Below, piece after piece: positions 42,464 through 49,808 of a stretch of DNA of 64,000 bases (the first letter of the stretch is position 1; each line of letters begins with the position of its first letter). The notes below the pieces were generated by a model. It worked only from the letters and a program-made list of their open reading frames with translations, was not told where the DNA came from and searched no databases. Origin of the DNA: Mycobacteroides chelonae (GTDB taxonomy: Bacteria > Actinomycetota > Actinomycetes > Mycobacteriales > Mycobacteriaceae); assembly GCF_016767715.1 (NCBI RefSeq), contig NZ_CP050145.1, forward strand, positions 868,001-932,000, read 5' to 3'. A program made the translations under genes and the position numbers.

Positions 42464-43930
42464 ATGGATTTGAAGAGCGTCGTTAGTGACGGAATTCAAC
42501 GGAGGGTAGAAGCACGCCCTGGGGGGCTGTTCTACCTGCACCGACGATGGGCGCCGGCGGCTGACCTGGTGGCCATCGCCCTCACGTCACTGGTCTCGTA
42601 TCAGCTCGCGCATCATCTGCTGTCCGGGCGCCAGGACCTGGGCCGCTGGTATGCGGCAACGGATGTTGTGATCGCCGTCACGTGGTTTGCTGCGCTCTCG
42701 CTGCACACGGTCGGCCCGGGAAAGGCGTTGCGGGCGGTCTTGCAGCAATGGCAGACGGTCGTCAGTGTCACGTTCCAGCTATTCACGATTGTGCTGCTCA
42801 CCTATCTCATCTCGCGTATCGAGCTGATCGATATCCGGCATTTGGCGATCGAGATACCGCTTGGACTGTTGGGCATACTCGTAGCCCGGTATGGGCTGCG
42901 GCGTATCTGGGGCTCGGCGAGCCGGACTCCGGTGCTGCTGGCGGGCGATCACGACGCTGTGCGGGAGATGATCACCGCCTTCGGCCGTCACCGGGGCAGT
43001 GGCTTCGAGGTTGTCGGCGCGTGCACTCCTGGAGTTGATCATTGGCTTGGCGGGCAGGCGATCGAGGTCGGTGATCACCGCGTGCCGATAGTCGGCGACG
43101 ATCGCCATGTGGTCGAGGCGGCGCGGCGGACATCGGCTCAGATCGTCGCGGTCGCGATGACCAATGACCTTGGACGCAAGGAGCTTTCAGTGCTGGCCTC
43201 CGAGCTCGGAGATCTGGGAATCGAGCTCGCGGCATCTCCTGGGGACGTGGACGAGACCGTCGTGACGACAGCGGAGCGGGGTTTGGAGCGGGTCCATATG
43301 CTGGAGATGCTCGCCCCGGGCCATCGCCGGGCCCGATCGATGTCGAAGGAAGCATTCGACATGGCGTTCGCAGCGGCCGCCATTCTGGCCACCGCGCCGG
43401 TGATGCTCGCGATTGCCGCGGCCATCAAGCTCACCAGCGCCGGGCCGGTGCTCTATGTGTCTGAACGAATCGGCTTGGACGGCGTGCCATTTCGGATGAT
43501 CAAGTTCCGCAGTATGTACACGGGCGCCGACCGCGATACCGCGGCGATGATCGACTCGGCAGGAAGTACGCCCGTCTTCTTCAAGGCGAAGGAAGATCCC
43601 CGCATCACCCCGGTGGGGGCGTTCATCCGGAAGTACAGCCTCGATGAACTGCCCCAGTTCTTCAACGTGCTGTTCGGTGACATGAGCGTTGTCGGGCCGC
43701 GGCCGCAGGTGCAGCGGGAGGTCGACGCCTATGACGAGACGATGCGGCGACGGCTCCTGGTGAAACCGGGTGTTACCGGCCAATGGCAAGTCAGCGGCCG
43801 TAACGATCTTTCCGTCGACGAATCTATCCGTCACGACATCTCGTATGTCGACAACTGGTCCATGGGGCTCGATATACGCATCATTTCCCGGACTGTCGGC
43901 GCGGTGGTGCGCAGCGAGGGCGCCTACTGA
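42464..43930 (+). CDS. Polyprenyl-phosphate sugar-1-phosphate transferase (WbaP/CpsE-like)
   Basis: 488 residues. Four N-terminal membrane helices (about 30-150), a Rossmann-like cytosolic middle domain, a further membrane segment (FAAAAILATAPVMLAIAAAI), and the C-terminal catalytic domain: YVSERIGLDGVPFRMIKFRS, PRITPVGAFIRKYSLDELPQ and FNVLFGDMSVVGPRPQ, with the conserved Asp-Glu of LDELPQ. It loads the first sugar phosphate onto decaprenyl or undecaprenyl phosphate, starting a glycan on the cytosolic face. It is divergent from the glycosyltransferase run and is the initiating enzyme of this locus. Confidence 0.92.
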   Translation: MDLKSVVSDGIQRRVEARPGGLFYLHRRWAPAADLVAIALTSLVSYQLAHHLLSGRQDLGRWYAATDVVIAVTWFAALSLHTVGPGKALRAVLQQWQTVVSVTFQLFTIVLLTYLISRIELIDIRHLAIEIPLGLLGILVARYGLRRIWGSASRTPVLLAGDHDAVREMITAFGRHRGSGFEVVGACTPGVDHWLGGQAIEVGDHRVPIVGDDRHVVEAARRTSAQIVAVAMTNDLGRKELSVLASELGDLGIELAASPGDVDETVVTTAERGLERVHMLEMLAPGHRRARSMSKEAFDMAFAAAAILATAPVMLAIAAAIKLTSAGPVLYVSERIGLDGVPFRMIKFRSMYTGADRDTAAMIDSAGSTPVFFKAKEDPRITPVGAFIRKYSLDELPQFFNVLFGDMSVVGPRPQVQREVDAYDETMRRRLLVKPGVTGQWQVSGRNDLSVDESIRHDISYVDNWSMGLDIRIISRTVGAVVRSEGAY

Positions 43931-44065
43931 TACTCGGTCGATGGCCCGCAGGGCTTCCCGAGTTTTGGTGTGCGGCCTTGTGGCGCACAATCTTTCGAGC
44001 AGGCCTTTGCGGACCGAACGGTCACCGCATTCAATCGGTAAATGCGTGTTAGCGCCAGAACACAT

Positions 44066-44094
44066 CGTTGACAGCATGACACTCTGTGTCCTAC
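44066..44094 (+). promoter_or_regulatory. Promoter with inverted repeat in its spacer, copy 1
   Basis: A ttgaca -35 (44069-44074) is followed after about 18 bases by tacggt, and the spacer holds gacac-tct-gtgtc (44079-44091). The same arrangement recurs at 47360-47388. A repressor bound there would block the promoter. Confidence 0.6.
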
Positions 44095-44277
44095 GGTTCC
44101 TTGGGTGGTACCCCTAACTGGCGACGAGCTTTCCCTCGAGTACCAGATGCTGATTGCACATGGCTGTGGTTCGGGGCGTTCCTTGCAAATTCGCTGCGAA
44201 TAGGCATTGCCGATTTCTCAATGGCCAGTGGGACTTTCGGCGTACAACGCTGCTCAAATTTTCTGAGGAGAGGTGTC

Positions 44278-47217
44278 GTGCTTATGTCGGGTCGGGATGT
44301 TCGGTCGTCGAATGACGTTCCCAAGCGATCGGGGAAGCAAGTCCTTGCCGGCGCGCCGGTGCCTGCCCGCCTGCCATTTTCTACGTCGCGGGTGATGTTG
44401 GCGACGACGGCGCTGGTGACAGTGACGGCGCTGACAGTCGGTGTGGCGGCGCCGGCCACCGTCGATTTCTCACGTCCCGAGCCTCAGGCCGCCGCAGCAC
44501 TCGCTCCGCGTGCGATGAGTCTGGAAGTTCAACTTGCCTCGATGGTGGGCATCTATGGGGTGGGGCCCGTCTTCCAGGCGTTGCGCCTGGCTGGGGTCGG
44601 CAGCCCGGATGCAGTCCTGACTAACGCGGTCGGGTTGCTTAATGATCCCGGTTTGTCCTCGGCGGTTAAGACGCTGCTGGACGTGCTGAACACGATCAGC
44701 CCTGTCGAGCCTAAGGTGCCCGGTTTCGGGCCGGCGGGCGTTCACGATTCCGTGAACGAGCTGAGTTACAGCATGGGCGCATTCAGTGGGCTTGAAGGCG
44801 TTGTAGATACTCTCAATAGCCCGTGGATCAATTGGATTCCCGGTATTAGCGCGATCGGCAATGACTTGCTGACGGTACTCAACCAGCGGCGCGCATTCAT
44901 TCTCGGGGACGGTCTCGGTGGGACCGATAGTGCGCTTGCGCTACGTCAGATGATCAAAGACGTCGAGTCCGACAGTGCCTTGTGGGGTGACGATAAGCAC
45001 GGTGTGACTGGCGTTGTCGCTGTACTGTTTCGCAACACGTCGCGCCCGGGCGGCGGCCTGATGGCGATGGTCACCCCCATCTCGGAGTTGTTTGGGCTGA
45101 ACCTCAGTAATCCCGGCGCGGGCAGTTACACGAATGCAGGGGCCAACGCTGGTCTTGCCACCAAGGTTCTCAATATCTCCGTCACCGATGTCGGGTGGAA
45201 GTACGACCTACTTTCGGACGCTCCGTCGACGCTTGACCCACTCGCCTGGGCGAATTCTGTCGCGGGTGTGGTTATGCCTACCTACCTGATCCCCGATAAG
45301 GACAAGGCAGTCCCGGTGGCCGCCAACCTTGTCGGTCAGTTGCTTCCCGGGCTCATCAACGCAGGGTTGGTCACCGCGGACCCGACGGGGGGACAGGGGC
45401 TCCACCTACTTACCCAGGGCACGATCCTCGATGTGGTCAATGGCCCCCTGAACAGTGCGCTGAATGCGGTTCTGGGGCCGGTCTTCCGGTCGATCCTTGG
45501 CGCTGACTTCAAGTTCCCGGTACAGGGCATCTCCACCTACGTCACCTACGACTCGGGCAACCTTCCGCTCCTCGAGCCCTTCCACATGCTGCCTCGCCTA
45601 CTCGGATACACGGGCCTGGCGGACATCACCACACCCGTTGCCGATTCGTTTGAGAGTGCGCTCACCCAGCTGGTTGCGGTTGGTTACCAAGATGTCAAGA
45701 GCACCACCGACGCCAACGGCGTGATGACCTTTACCCGCGGTATGGATATGGCCGCTGTGCAAACGGATGTCTTCAGGGCGCCGACCAACATCAACTGGGC
45801 GCAGCGTTTTGAAGTCCCGCAGACGGTGTTCAACGCGCTGATCGACGGTTTCAGCAATAACCTGCTGAGCCCGGAGAAGCAGAGACTGACGTTGTTCGGT
45901 AACAGCGAACTTGGGGATGCCATCTATAAGAACGCGCTGGTCATATCTGTGGCTCACGCGGTGCGCGACGGACTGACCCGGCTCAAGAGCATCGCCAACC
46001 CCATGTTCAACCAGGCGCAGAACATGCTCAAGCCGGTGGCCGATGCACTCGACGCCGCCACAGTTCAGGTGAACAGAGTGATCGACCAGGGGCGGGCCGC
46101 GATAAAGGGCCTGAATATCGACGCGAGCAAGCCACTCTTCGATGCCAATCGCGCGATCAACGAATCAACTAAGTCGTTGGACAACGGGCTCCTCGGGGCA
46201 GTGCAGAGCGCGGGTGCTCATGCAGTGGCCGCGCGCTCCACCGCCGCTCTGATTGCGATGCCGGAAACGCTCCCCAAGCCTCAGCAGCTCACCGCCGGAA
46301 CACCGGACCTCGCGTCGCACCTGCTCGGCACCAGCGGATCAGGCAAGGAAAAGGAAGCGGCCGTCGTCAACGGCGACAGTGCGCCGACTCTTGAGAAGGA
46401 CGCATCTGCAGCACTTTCCGCATCGAAGCCGAGTGTGGTTGTAGACGGTGAGTCCTCGGCGCCGCACGCTGCCGAATCGGTTAAGGACACCGCGAAGGTA
46501 GATCTCAAGGCCGGGCCTAAGGATGACACGAAGACAGGGGACAGGCCTCTCAAGCCAGTGATGCACGAGGAGCCGCGGGACAAGCCAGGCCAGTCGCTGA
46601 AGAAGCCGGTGACTGCCACCCAGGATGCCGCCAATGGCATAGCTTCGGCGACAACCAACACCGATGCATCTGCCGCGGCGAAGACTGCTAGCACAAAGCC
46701 GATTGTGGATGCTGCATCCAAGGCTTCTAAGAGCAAGCAGGACAATGATTCTGGTCAGCATCAGGAGGTCTCGAAAGATAAGGGAAAGCCGGCGAAGCCG
46801 GTCGTCAAGGAGAAGCTGCAGGACAAGGTCGATAAGGCGAACAGTGCGCTCAAGGATTCGGCCGCCGGGTCGATCAAGCAGACGAGGGGTGCGATCACCT
46901 CTACAGTGACCAACACTGATGAATCCACCGCCTCAACGAAGACCGACAGTGCTAAGTCGGCTCCCGCTGAAGCGGCTGGTTCTTCGAAGGGAAACAAGAC
47001 CAAGCAGGACTCCGACAGCGGCAGGCATCACGAGGATTCTTCGGGTACGTCGCCCAAGGTGAAGGTCAAGGTGGCTTCGCCCAGTGAGTCGGGTGGAAAG
47101 CATCGCGCGCCCGAGGCGTCATCTGGTGGTGGTTCGGGCGCGGGTGGTGGTTCGGAGGGTTCGGGTGCCCATGGCGGATCGTCGTCAAGTGCGGGAAAGC
47201 ACTCGGCGGGCGACTAG
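44278..47217 (+). CDS. Large secreted protein with PE-PPE-like domain and shared C-terminal tail
   Basis: About 979 residues. I prefer the GTG at 44278 because gaggag lies 7 bases upstream; ATG 44284 is next. A long basic N-terminus precedes a signal segment (LATTALVTVTALTVGVAAPA). Residues ~415-475 read GISTYVTYDSGNLPLLEPFH, then LLGYTGLADITTPVADSFES and LVAVGYQDV, which is the C-terminal pattern of PE-PPE (lipase/esterase-like) domains, although no PE or PPE N-terminus is present. From ~690 the chain is Lys/Ala/Asp/Ser-rich, ending AGKHSAGD; the last ~145 residues nearly duplicate those of the 33020 protein. A catalytic Ser triad could not be placed. Probably envelope-located. Confidence 0.8.
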   Translation: MLMSGRDVRSSNDVPKRSGKQVLAGAPVPARLPFSTSRVMLATTALVTVTALTVGVAAPATVDFSRPEPQAAAALAPRAMSLEVQLASMVGIYGVGPVFQALRLAGVGSPDAVLTNAVGLLNDPGLSSAVKTLLDVLNTISPVEPKVPGFGPAGVHDSVNELSYSMGAFSGLEGVVDTLNSPWINWIPGISAIGNDLLTVLNQRRAFILGDGLGGTDSALALRQMIKDVESDSALWGDDKHGVTGVVAVLFRNTSRPGGGLMAMVTPISELFGLNLSNPGAGSYTNAGANAGLATKVLNISVTDVGWKYDLLSDAPSTLDPLAWANSVAGVVMPTYLIPDKDKAVPVAANLVGQLLPGLINAGLVTADPTGGQGLHLLTQGTILDVVNGPLNSALNAVLGPVFRSILGADFKFPVQGISTYVTYDSGNLPLLEPFHMLPRLLGYTGLADITTPVADSFESALTQLVAVGYQDVKSTTDANGVMTFTRGMDMAAVQTDVFRAPTNINWAQRFEVPQTVFNALIDGFSNNLLSPEKQRLTLFGNSELGDAIYKNALVISVAHAVRDGLTRLKSIANPMFNQAQNMLKPVADALDAATVQVNRVIDQGRAAIKGLNIDASKPLFDANRAINESTKSLDNGLLGAVQSAGAHAVAARSTAALIAMPETLPKPQQLTAGTPDLASHLLGTSGSGKEKEAAVVNGDSAPTLEKDASAALSASKPSVVVDGESSAPHAAESVKDTAKVDLKAGPKDDTKTGDRPLKPVMHEEPRDKPGQSLKKPVTATQDAANGIASATTNTDASAAAKTASTKPIVDAASKASKSKQDNDSGQHQEVSKDKGKPAKPVVKEKLQDKVDKANSALKDSAAGSIKQTRGAITSTVTNTDESTASTKTDSAKSAPAEAAGSSKGNKTKQDSDSGRHHEDSSGTSPKVKVKVASPSESGGKHRAPEASSGGGSGAGGGSEGSGAHGGSSSSAGKHSAGD

Positions 47218-47227
47218 AGGCGCACGG
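46787..47227 (+). repeat. Long direct DNA repeat, copy 2 (gene-tail repeat)
   Basis: Partner of 34941-35375: 46787-46916 and 47008-47227 match at about 95-96 percent in the same orientation, about 11.85 kb apart. Between the copies lie the glycosyltransferases, flippase, DUF218 gene, sugar-1-phosphate transferase and most of this gene. Confidence 0.88.
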
Positions 47228-47359
47228 TTCGGCGGACAATCGATCAGCAGTGCATCTTTGCGGACCGATTGATTTCAGCTTTCAATCGACGGATCCGCAT
47301 TAGCGTGAGGTTAGTGCGCTGAAATGTTGGTAGCCGTAAGAAATTTATGCTGAACACTG

Positions 47360-47388
47360 CGTTGACAGAATGACACTTAGTGTCCTAC
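47360..47388 (+). promoter_or_regulatory. Promoter with inverted repeat in its spacer, copy 2
   Basis: cgttgacagaatgacac then gtgtcctac: ttgaca at 47362-47367, taccct about 18 bases on, and gacac-tta-gtgtc in the spacer. It matches copy 1 in 24-25 of 29 positions. It precedes the phosphodiesterase-like lipoprotein gene by about 70 bases. Confidence 0.6.
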
Positions 47389-47458
47389 CCTTCGTATAAA
47401 TACTCCCGATGCGGTGTTGAATGAACCGCGCTGCTTTCCAATTTGAGGTGATCTGTAA

Positions 47459-48424
47459 ATGCTCGGTGCATGGTTTTTGACTTCCGGTTTTATGGCTATG
47501 GCATTGGCAGTGGCTGGATGCGGCGATTACACCGGCGACGAAAATGGGCAGGCGACATTTGCGGAAACAATAGCTCCACCAAGCAACGACCGGCTCCCTG
47601 TCGATATCGATTCCAGGCCAATGCTGATCGCGCACCGCGGCGGTATGGCCGATTATCCGGAAAACACACTTCTGGCAATTGTTAATGCTCAAAAATCAGG
47701 TGTCGATGGGATGTGGGTAACCGTCCAGATCAGCGGTGACGGGATACCGGTGCTGTATCGCCCGGTTGACCTGTCAGTGTTGACAAATGGGAAGGGGCGG
47801 GTGAACGCCCAGACGGTGAAGCAATTGAAAGATCTGAACGCGGGATGGAATTTCGCCAGAGAGGACGTCAACCCCTATCGTCAAAAGGCGGTCCAGATAC
47901 CAACCCTCGAGGAGGCGATCGGCGCGATCCCGCCGAGTATGCCGCTGTTCCTCGACCTGAAGCAGACGCCGGCTCAGCCCCTGGTGGACGCGGTCTCCCG
48001 GGTTCTCGTCAAGACCGCCGCTGTAGAGAGATCAGTTATCTATTCGACGGATGCCGAAGTGTCTGCATTAGCGGCTCAGAGTGGTCTAAAGGTCGCCGAA
48101 AGTCGTGATATGACTCGTCAGCGTCTCTTGAACATGGCACTGAACCATCGGTGTGAGCCAGCGCCAAGCGCCGGAAGATGGGCTGGTTTTGAGCTCCGCC
48201 GCGATGTCGTTGTGTCTGAAAAATTTACGTTGGGTACGGGGGTGTCCCAAGTCGATGCTGAGCTCTGGGACCCCAGCTCTATCGAGTGTTTCAACTCTCA
48301 GCATGCTGACATGAAGACGATTGGGTTTGCAGTGAAAACCGAGGATGATTTTCGCCTGGCTCGCAAGATTGGGCTAAATGCGGTGCTGGTTGATTCGCCC
48401 CTGGCAGCACGAAATTGGCAATAG
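47459..48424 (+). CDS. Glycerophosphodiester phosphodiesterase-like lipoprotein, altered active site
   Basis: 321 residues. A lipoprotein signal peptide ends in VAGC, with Cys21 the lipidation site. A GDPD-type TIM barrel follows: LIAHRGGMADYPENTLLAI keeps the first catalytic His (59), Arg60 and Glu68. The usual Glu-x-Asp metal ligands of the GxDxxExD motif are Trp86 and Thr88, and the second catalytic His-Asp is Arg101-Pro102. Ordinary GDPD chemistry is therefore unlikely; it may be a binding protein or a variant enzyme. ATG 47459 has gaggtg 8 bases upstream. It shares a promoter motif with the 44278 gene and lies 15 bases before a helix-turn-helix gene. Confidence 0.8.
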   Translation: MLGAWFLTSGFMAMALAVAGCGDYTGDENGQATFAETIAPPSNDRLPVDIDSRPMLIAHRGGMADYPENTLLAIVNAQKSGVDGMWVTVQISGDGIPVLYRPVDLSVLTNGKGRVNAQTVKQLKDLNAGWNFAREDVNPYRQKAVQIPTLEEAIGAIPPSMPLFLDLKQTPAQPLVDAVSRVLVKTAAVERSVIYSTDAEVSALAAQSGLKVAESRDMTRQRLLNMALNHRCEPAPSAGRWAGFELRRDVVVSEKFTLGTGVSQVDAELWDPSSIECFNSQHADMKTIGFAVKTEDDFRLARKIGLNAVLVDSPLAARNWQ

Positions 48425-48439
48425 AGAAGTCTTCAGACA

Positions 48440-48814
48440 ATGCCTGATAACCATGTCTACCCGCTCAATGCTGAACTAGCCGAGTTGCGTTTCATGGCCG
48501 GCCGGCCCAGTTTTCGCAGTATCAGCCGGGCTATCGGGTGCAGTCACACGACGGTCGCCAAAGCCTTCGCGCCCGGGGCGATCCCGTCATGGGAGATCCT
48601 CCATCTGGTTGTGCGTCAGCTGGACGGCGATGTCGACACCTTTCGCAAGCTGTGGTGCGACGCCGTACGTAAACAGGAAAACGTAGTCAGCGGTACCCAG
48701 AATGTTGCCACAGTGACAATATGGCGAATCGTCACCGTTCTTGCATTCGTGGCCATCGTCGTGTGTGCAGGAATGCTGTTGATGATCGCCCGCCCGTCAA
48801 CTCGCTATCGATGA
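48440..48814 (+). CDS. Helix-turn-helix protein with C-terminal membrane anchor
   Basis: 124 residues. Residues ~20-65 form a helix-turn-helix of the actinobacterial Xre-like type (SFRSISRAIGCSHTTVAKAF, then IPSWEILHLVVRQLDGDVDT). One membrane helix follows near the C-terminus (IVTVLAFVAIVVCAGMLLMI, about 96-116) with a short basic tail. The DNA-binding part should be cytosolic and held at the membrane. It starts 15 bases after the phosphodiesterase-like gene and is probably co-transcribed. It is a candidate regulator for the inverted repeats at 44079 and 47373; that link is inference. Confidence 0.7.
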   Translation: MPDNHVYPLNAELAELRFMAGRPSFRSISRAIGCSHTTVAKAFAPGAIPSWEILHLVVRQLDGDVDTFRKLWCDAVRKQENVVSGTQNVATVTIWRIVTVLAFVAIVVCAGMLLMIARPSTRYR

Positions 48815-48976
48815 GAAACGGCTAGTCGAGGCGTTTCTTTATATCTTGAAATAGTGAGGGCTATTCGGTGTGCAGTTCTCGTATTCCTGAGTTCCGTATC
48901 AATCAATGCCGAACATAAAACATGCGCTAATGGATGAAATTGGAAATTCATGGATAGCCATGGCACTGATCTGTAA

Positions 48977-49426
48977 ATGTGGACGTACAACGTGCGTGAT
49001 CGCGATAATAATCGGTTGCATGATCGAGTGCGGAATACCGTCAGGCAGGGGCCCGACATTGAGCAGATTTCTATGATTGGCACAGTGCCGGGATGGGGTA
49101 GCGCTGCGTATTGTTGGTCTGAGGCAATGGAACTACTTTTCTGGCTTTCACTGATCGTGTTCTTCCTTATGGCTACTTTTCGGACAAAGAATACTGATGC
49201 GCAGAGTGATCCCGTACACGTACGCCCATCGTTGTCATGCTCCACAGATCAATCGGAGAATTTAATGGACCCAATTGACCTAAATGGGACGCAAATCAGC
49301 ATCGGCACGCTCAGTGATATAGCTCCGCAACCGGGTGTGTCACTAGAGGCTGTGGGTCGCGCACTTGGATGTGCACGGTTTGTTTTTCGCGATGCATCTC
49401 ATTTATGGGATAGGGGCGAAAATTGA
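48977..49426 (+). CDS. Hypothetical protein with one membrane segment
   Basis: 149 residues in the longest reading; a shorter start at ATG 49127 (MELLFWLSLIVFFLMATF) would give about 99 residues with an N-terminal membrane anchor. No family was recognised. Base composition is lower in G+C than the neighbours. The stop overlaps the TTG of the next frame (TTGA). The 13 bases tgatctgtaaatg at its start are identical to those at the start of the 47459 gene, which could be chance. Confidence 0.4.
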   Translation: MWTYNVRDRDNNRLHDRVRNTVRQGPDIEQISMIGTVPGWGSAAYCWSEAMELLFWLSLIVFFLMATFRTKNTDAQSDPVHVRPSLSCSTDQSENLMDPIDLNGTQISIGTLSDIAPQPGVSLEAVGRALGCARFVFRDASHLWDRGEN

Positions 49427-49647
49427 GAGCATATTATCGGCTGCAGCTCTCGGATTACGACGAGAATAGAGATATTTCCGTGTATGTAACCAACTGGGAC
49501 GAAGGGCAAGGTCTTGCCGCCGCTTCCGCGGCAGATCGCGGCTGTTCGATGGTATTGAGGAAAAAGGAGCCTGACTATGCGGATTGGTGGATGTACAGGG
49601 GCACGTTCCTCGTGGGGATCGTGTCTTTGGAGCGAAGCTATCAGTAG
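49423..49647 (+). CDS. Hypothetical 74-residue protein
   Basis: It starts with TTG overlapping the previous stop and reads MRAYYRLQLSDYDENRDISV then YVTNWDEGQGLAAASAADRG; a compact acidic soluble protein. The coupled start and plausible composition favour a real gene, but no family is recognised. Confidence 0.4.
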   Translation: MRAYYRLQLSDYDENRDISVYVTNWDEGQGLAAASAADRGCSMVLRKKEPDYADWWMYRGTFLVGIVSLERSYQ

Positions 49648-49792
49648 CAACCGAAATTGATGGTGTTCTGGTGATCAGAGCCGGCGGGATACATCGGGCA
49701 CGCTGGCATAGTTGTGCTGCGCGGATGATGGGAGGTTTCAGGCCGTCTCGATCTCAAGCACGAGAACCGCTGGGTGAAACGGCGCGAAGTAG

Positions 49793-49808
49793 CGGAAATG
49801 GGTGCCCT
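49793..49808 (+). repeat. Direct repeat flanking the IS element, left copy
   Basis: cggaaatgggtgccct, identical to 51170-51185. The right copy covers the last bases of the tRNA-Arg gene and its 3' flank. Confidence 0.85.

Noticed and set aside
44086..44277. N-terminal extension of the PE-PPE-like protein to ATG 44086
   Set aside because: It would place the shared promoter, the inverted repeat and the gaggag ribosome site at or inside the gene's start; GTG 44278 fits better.
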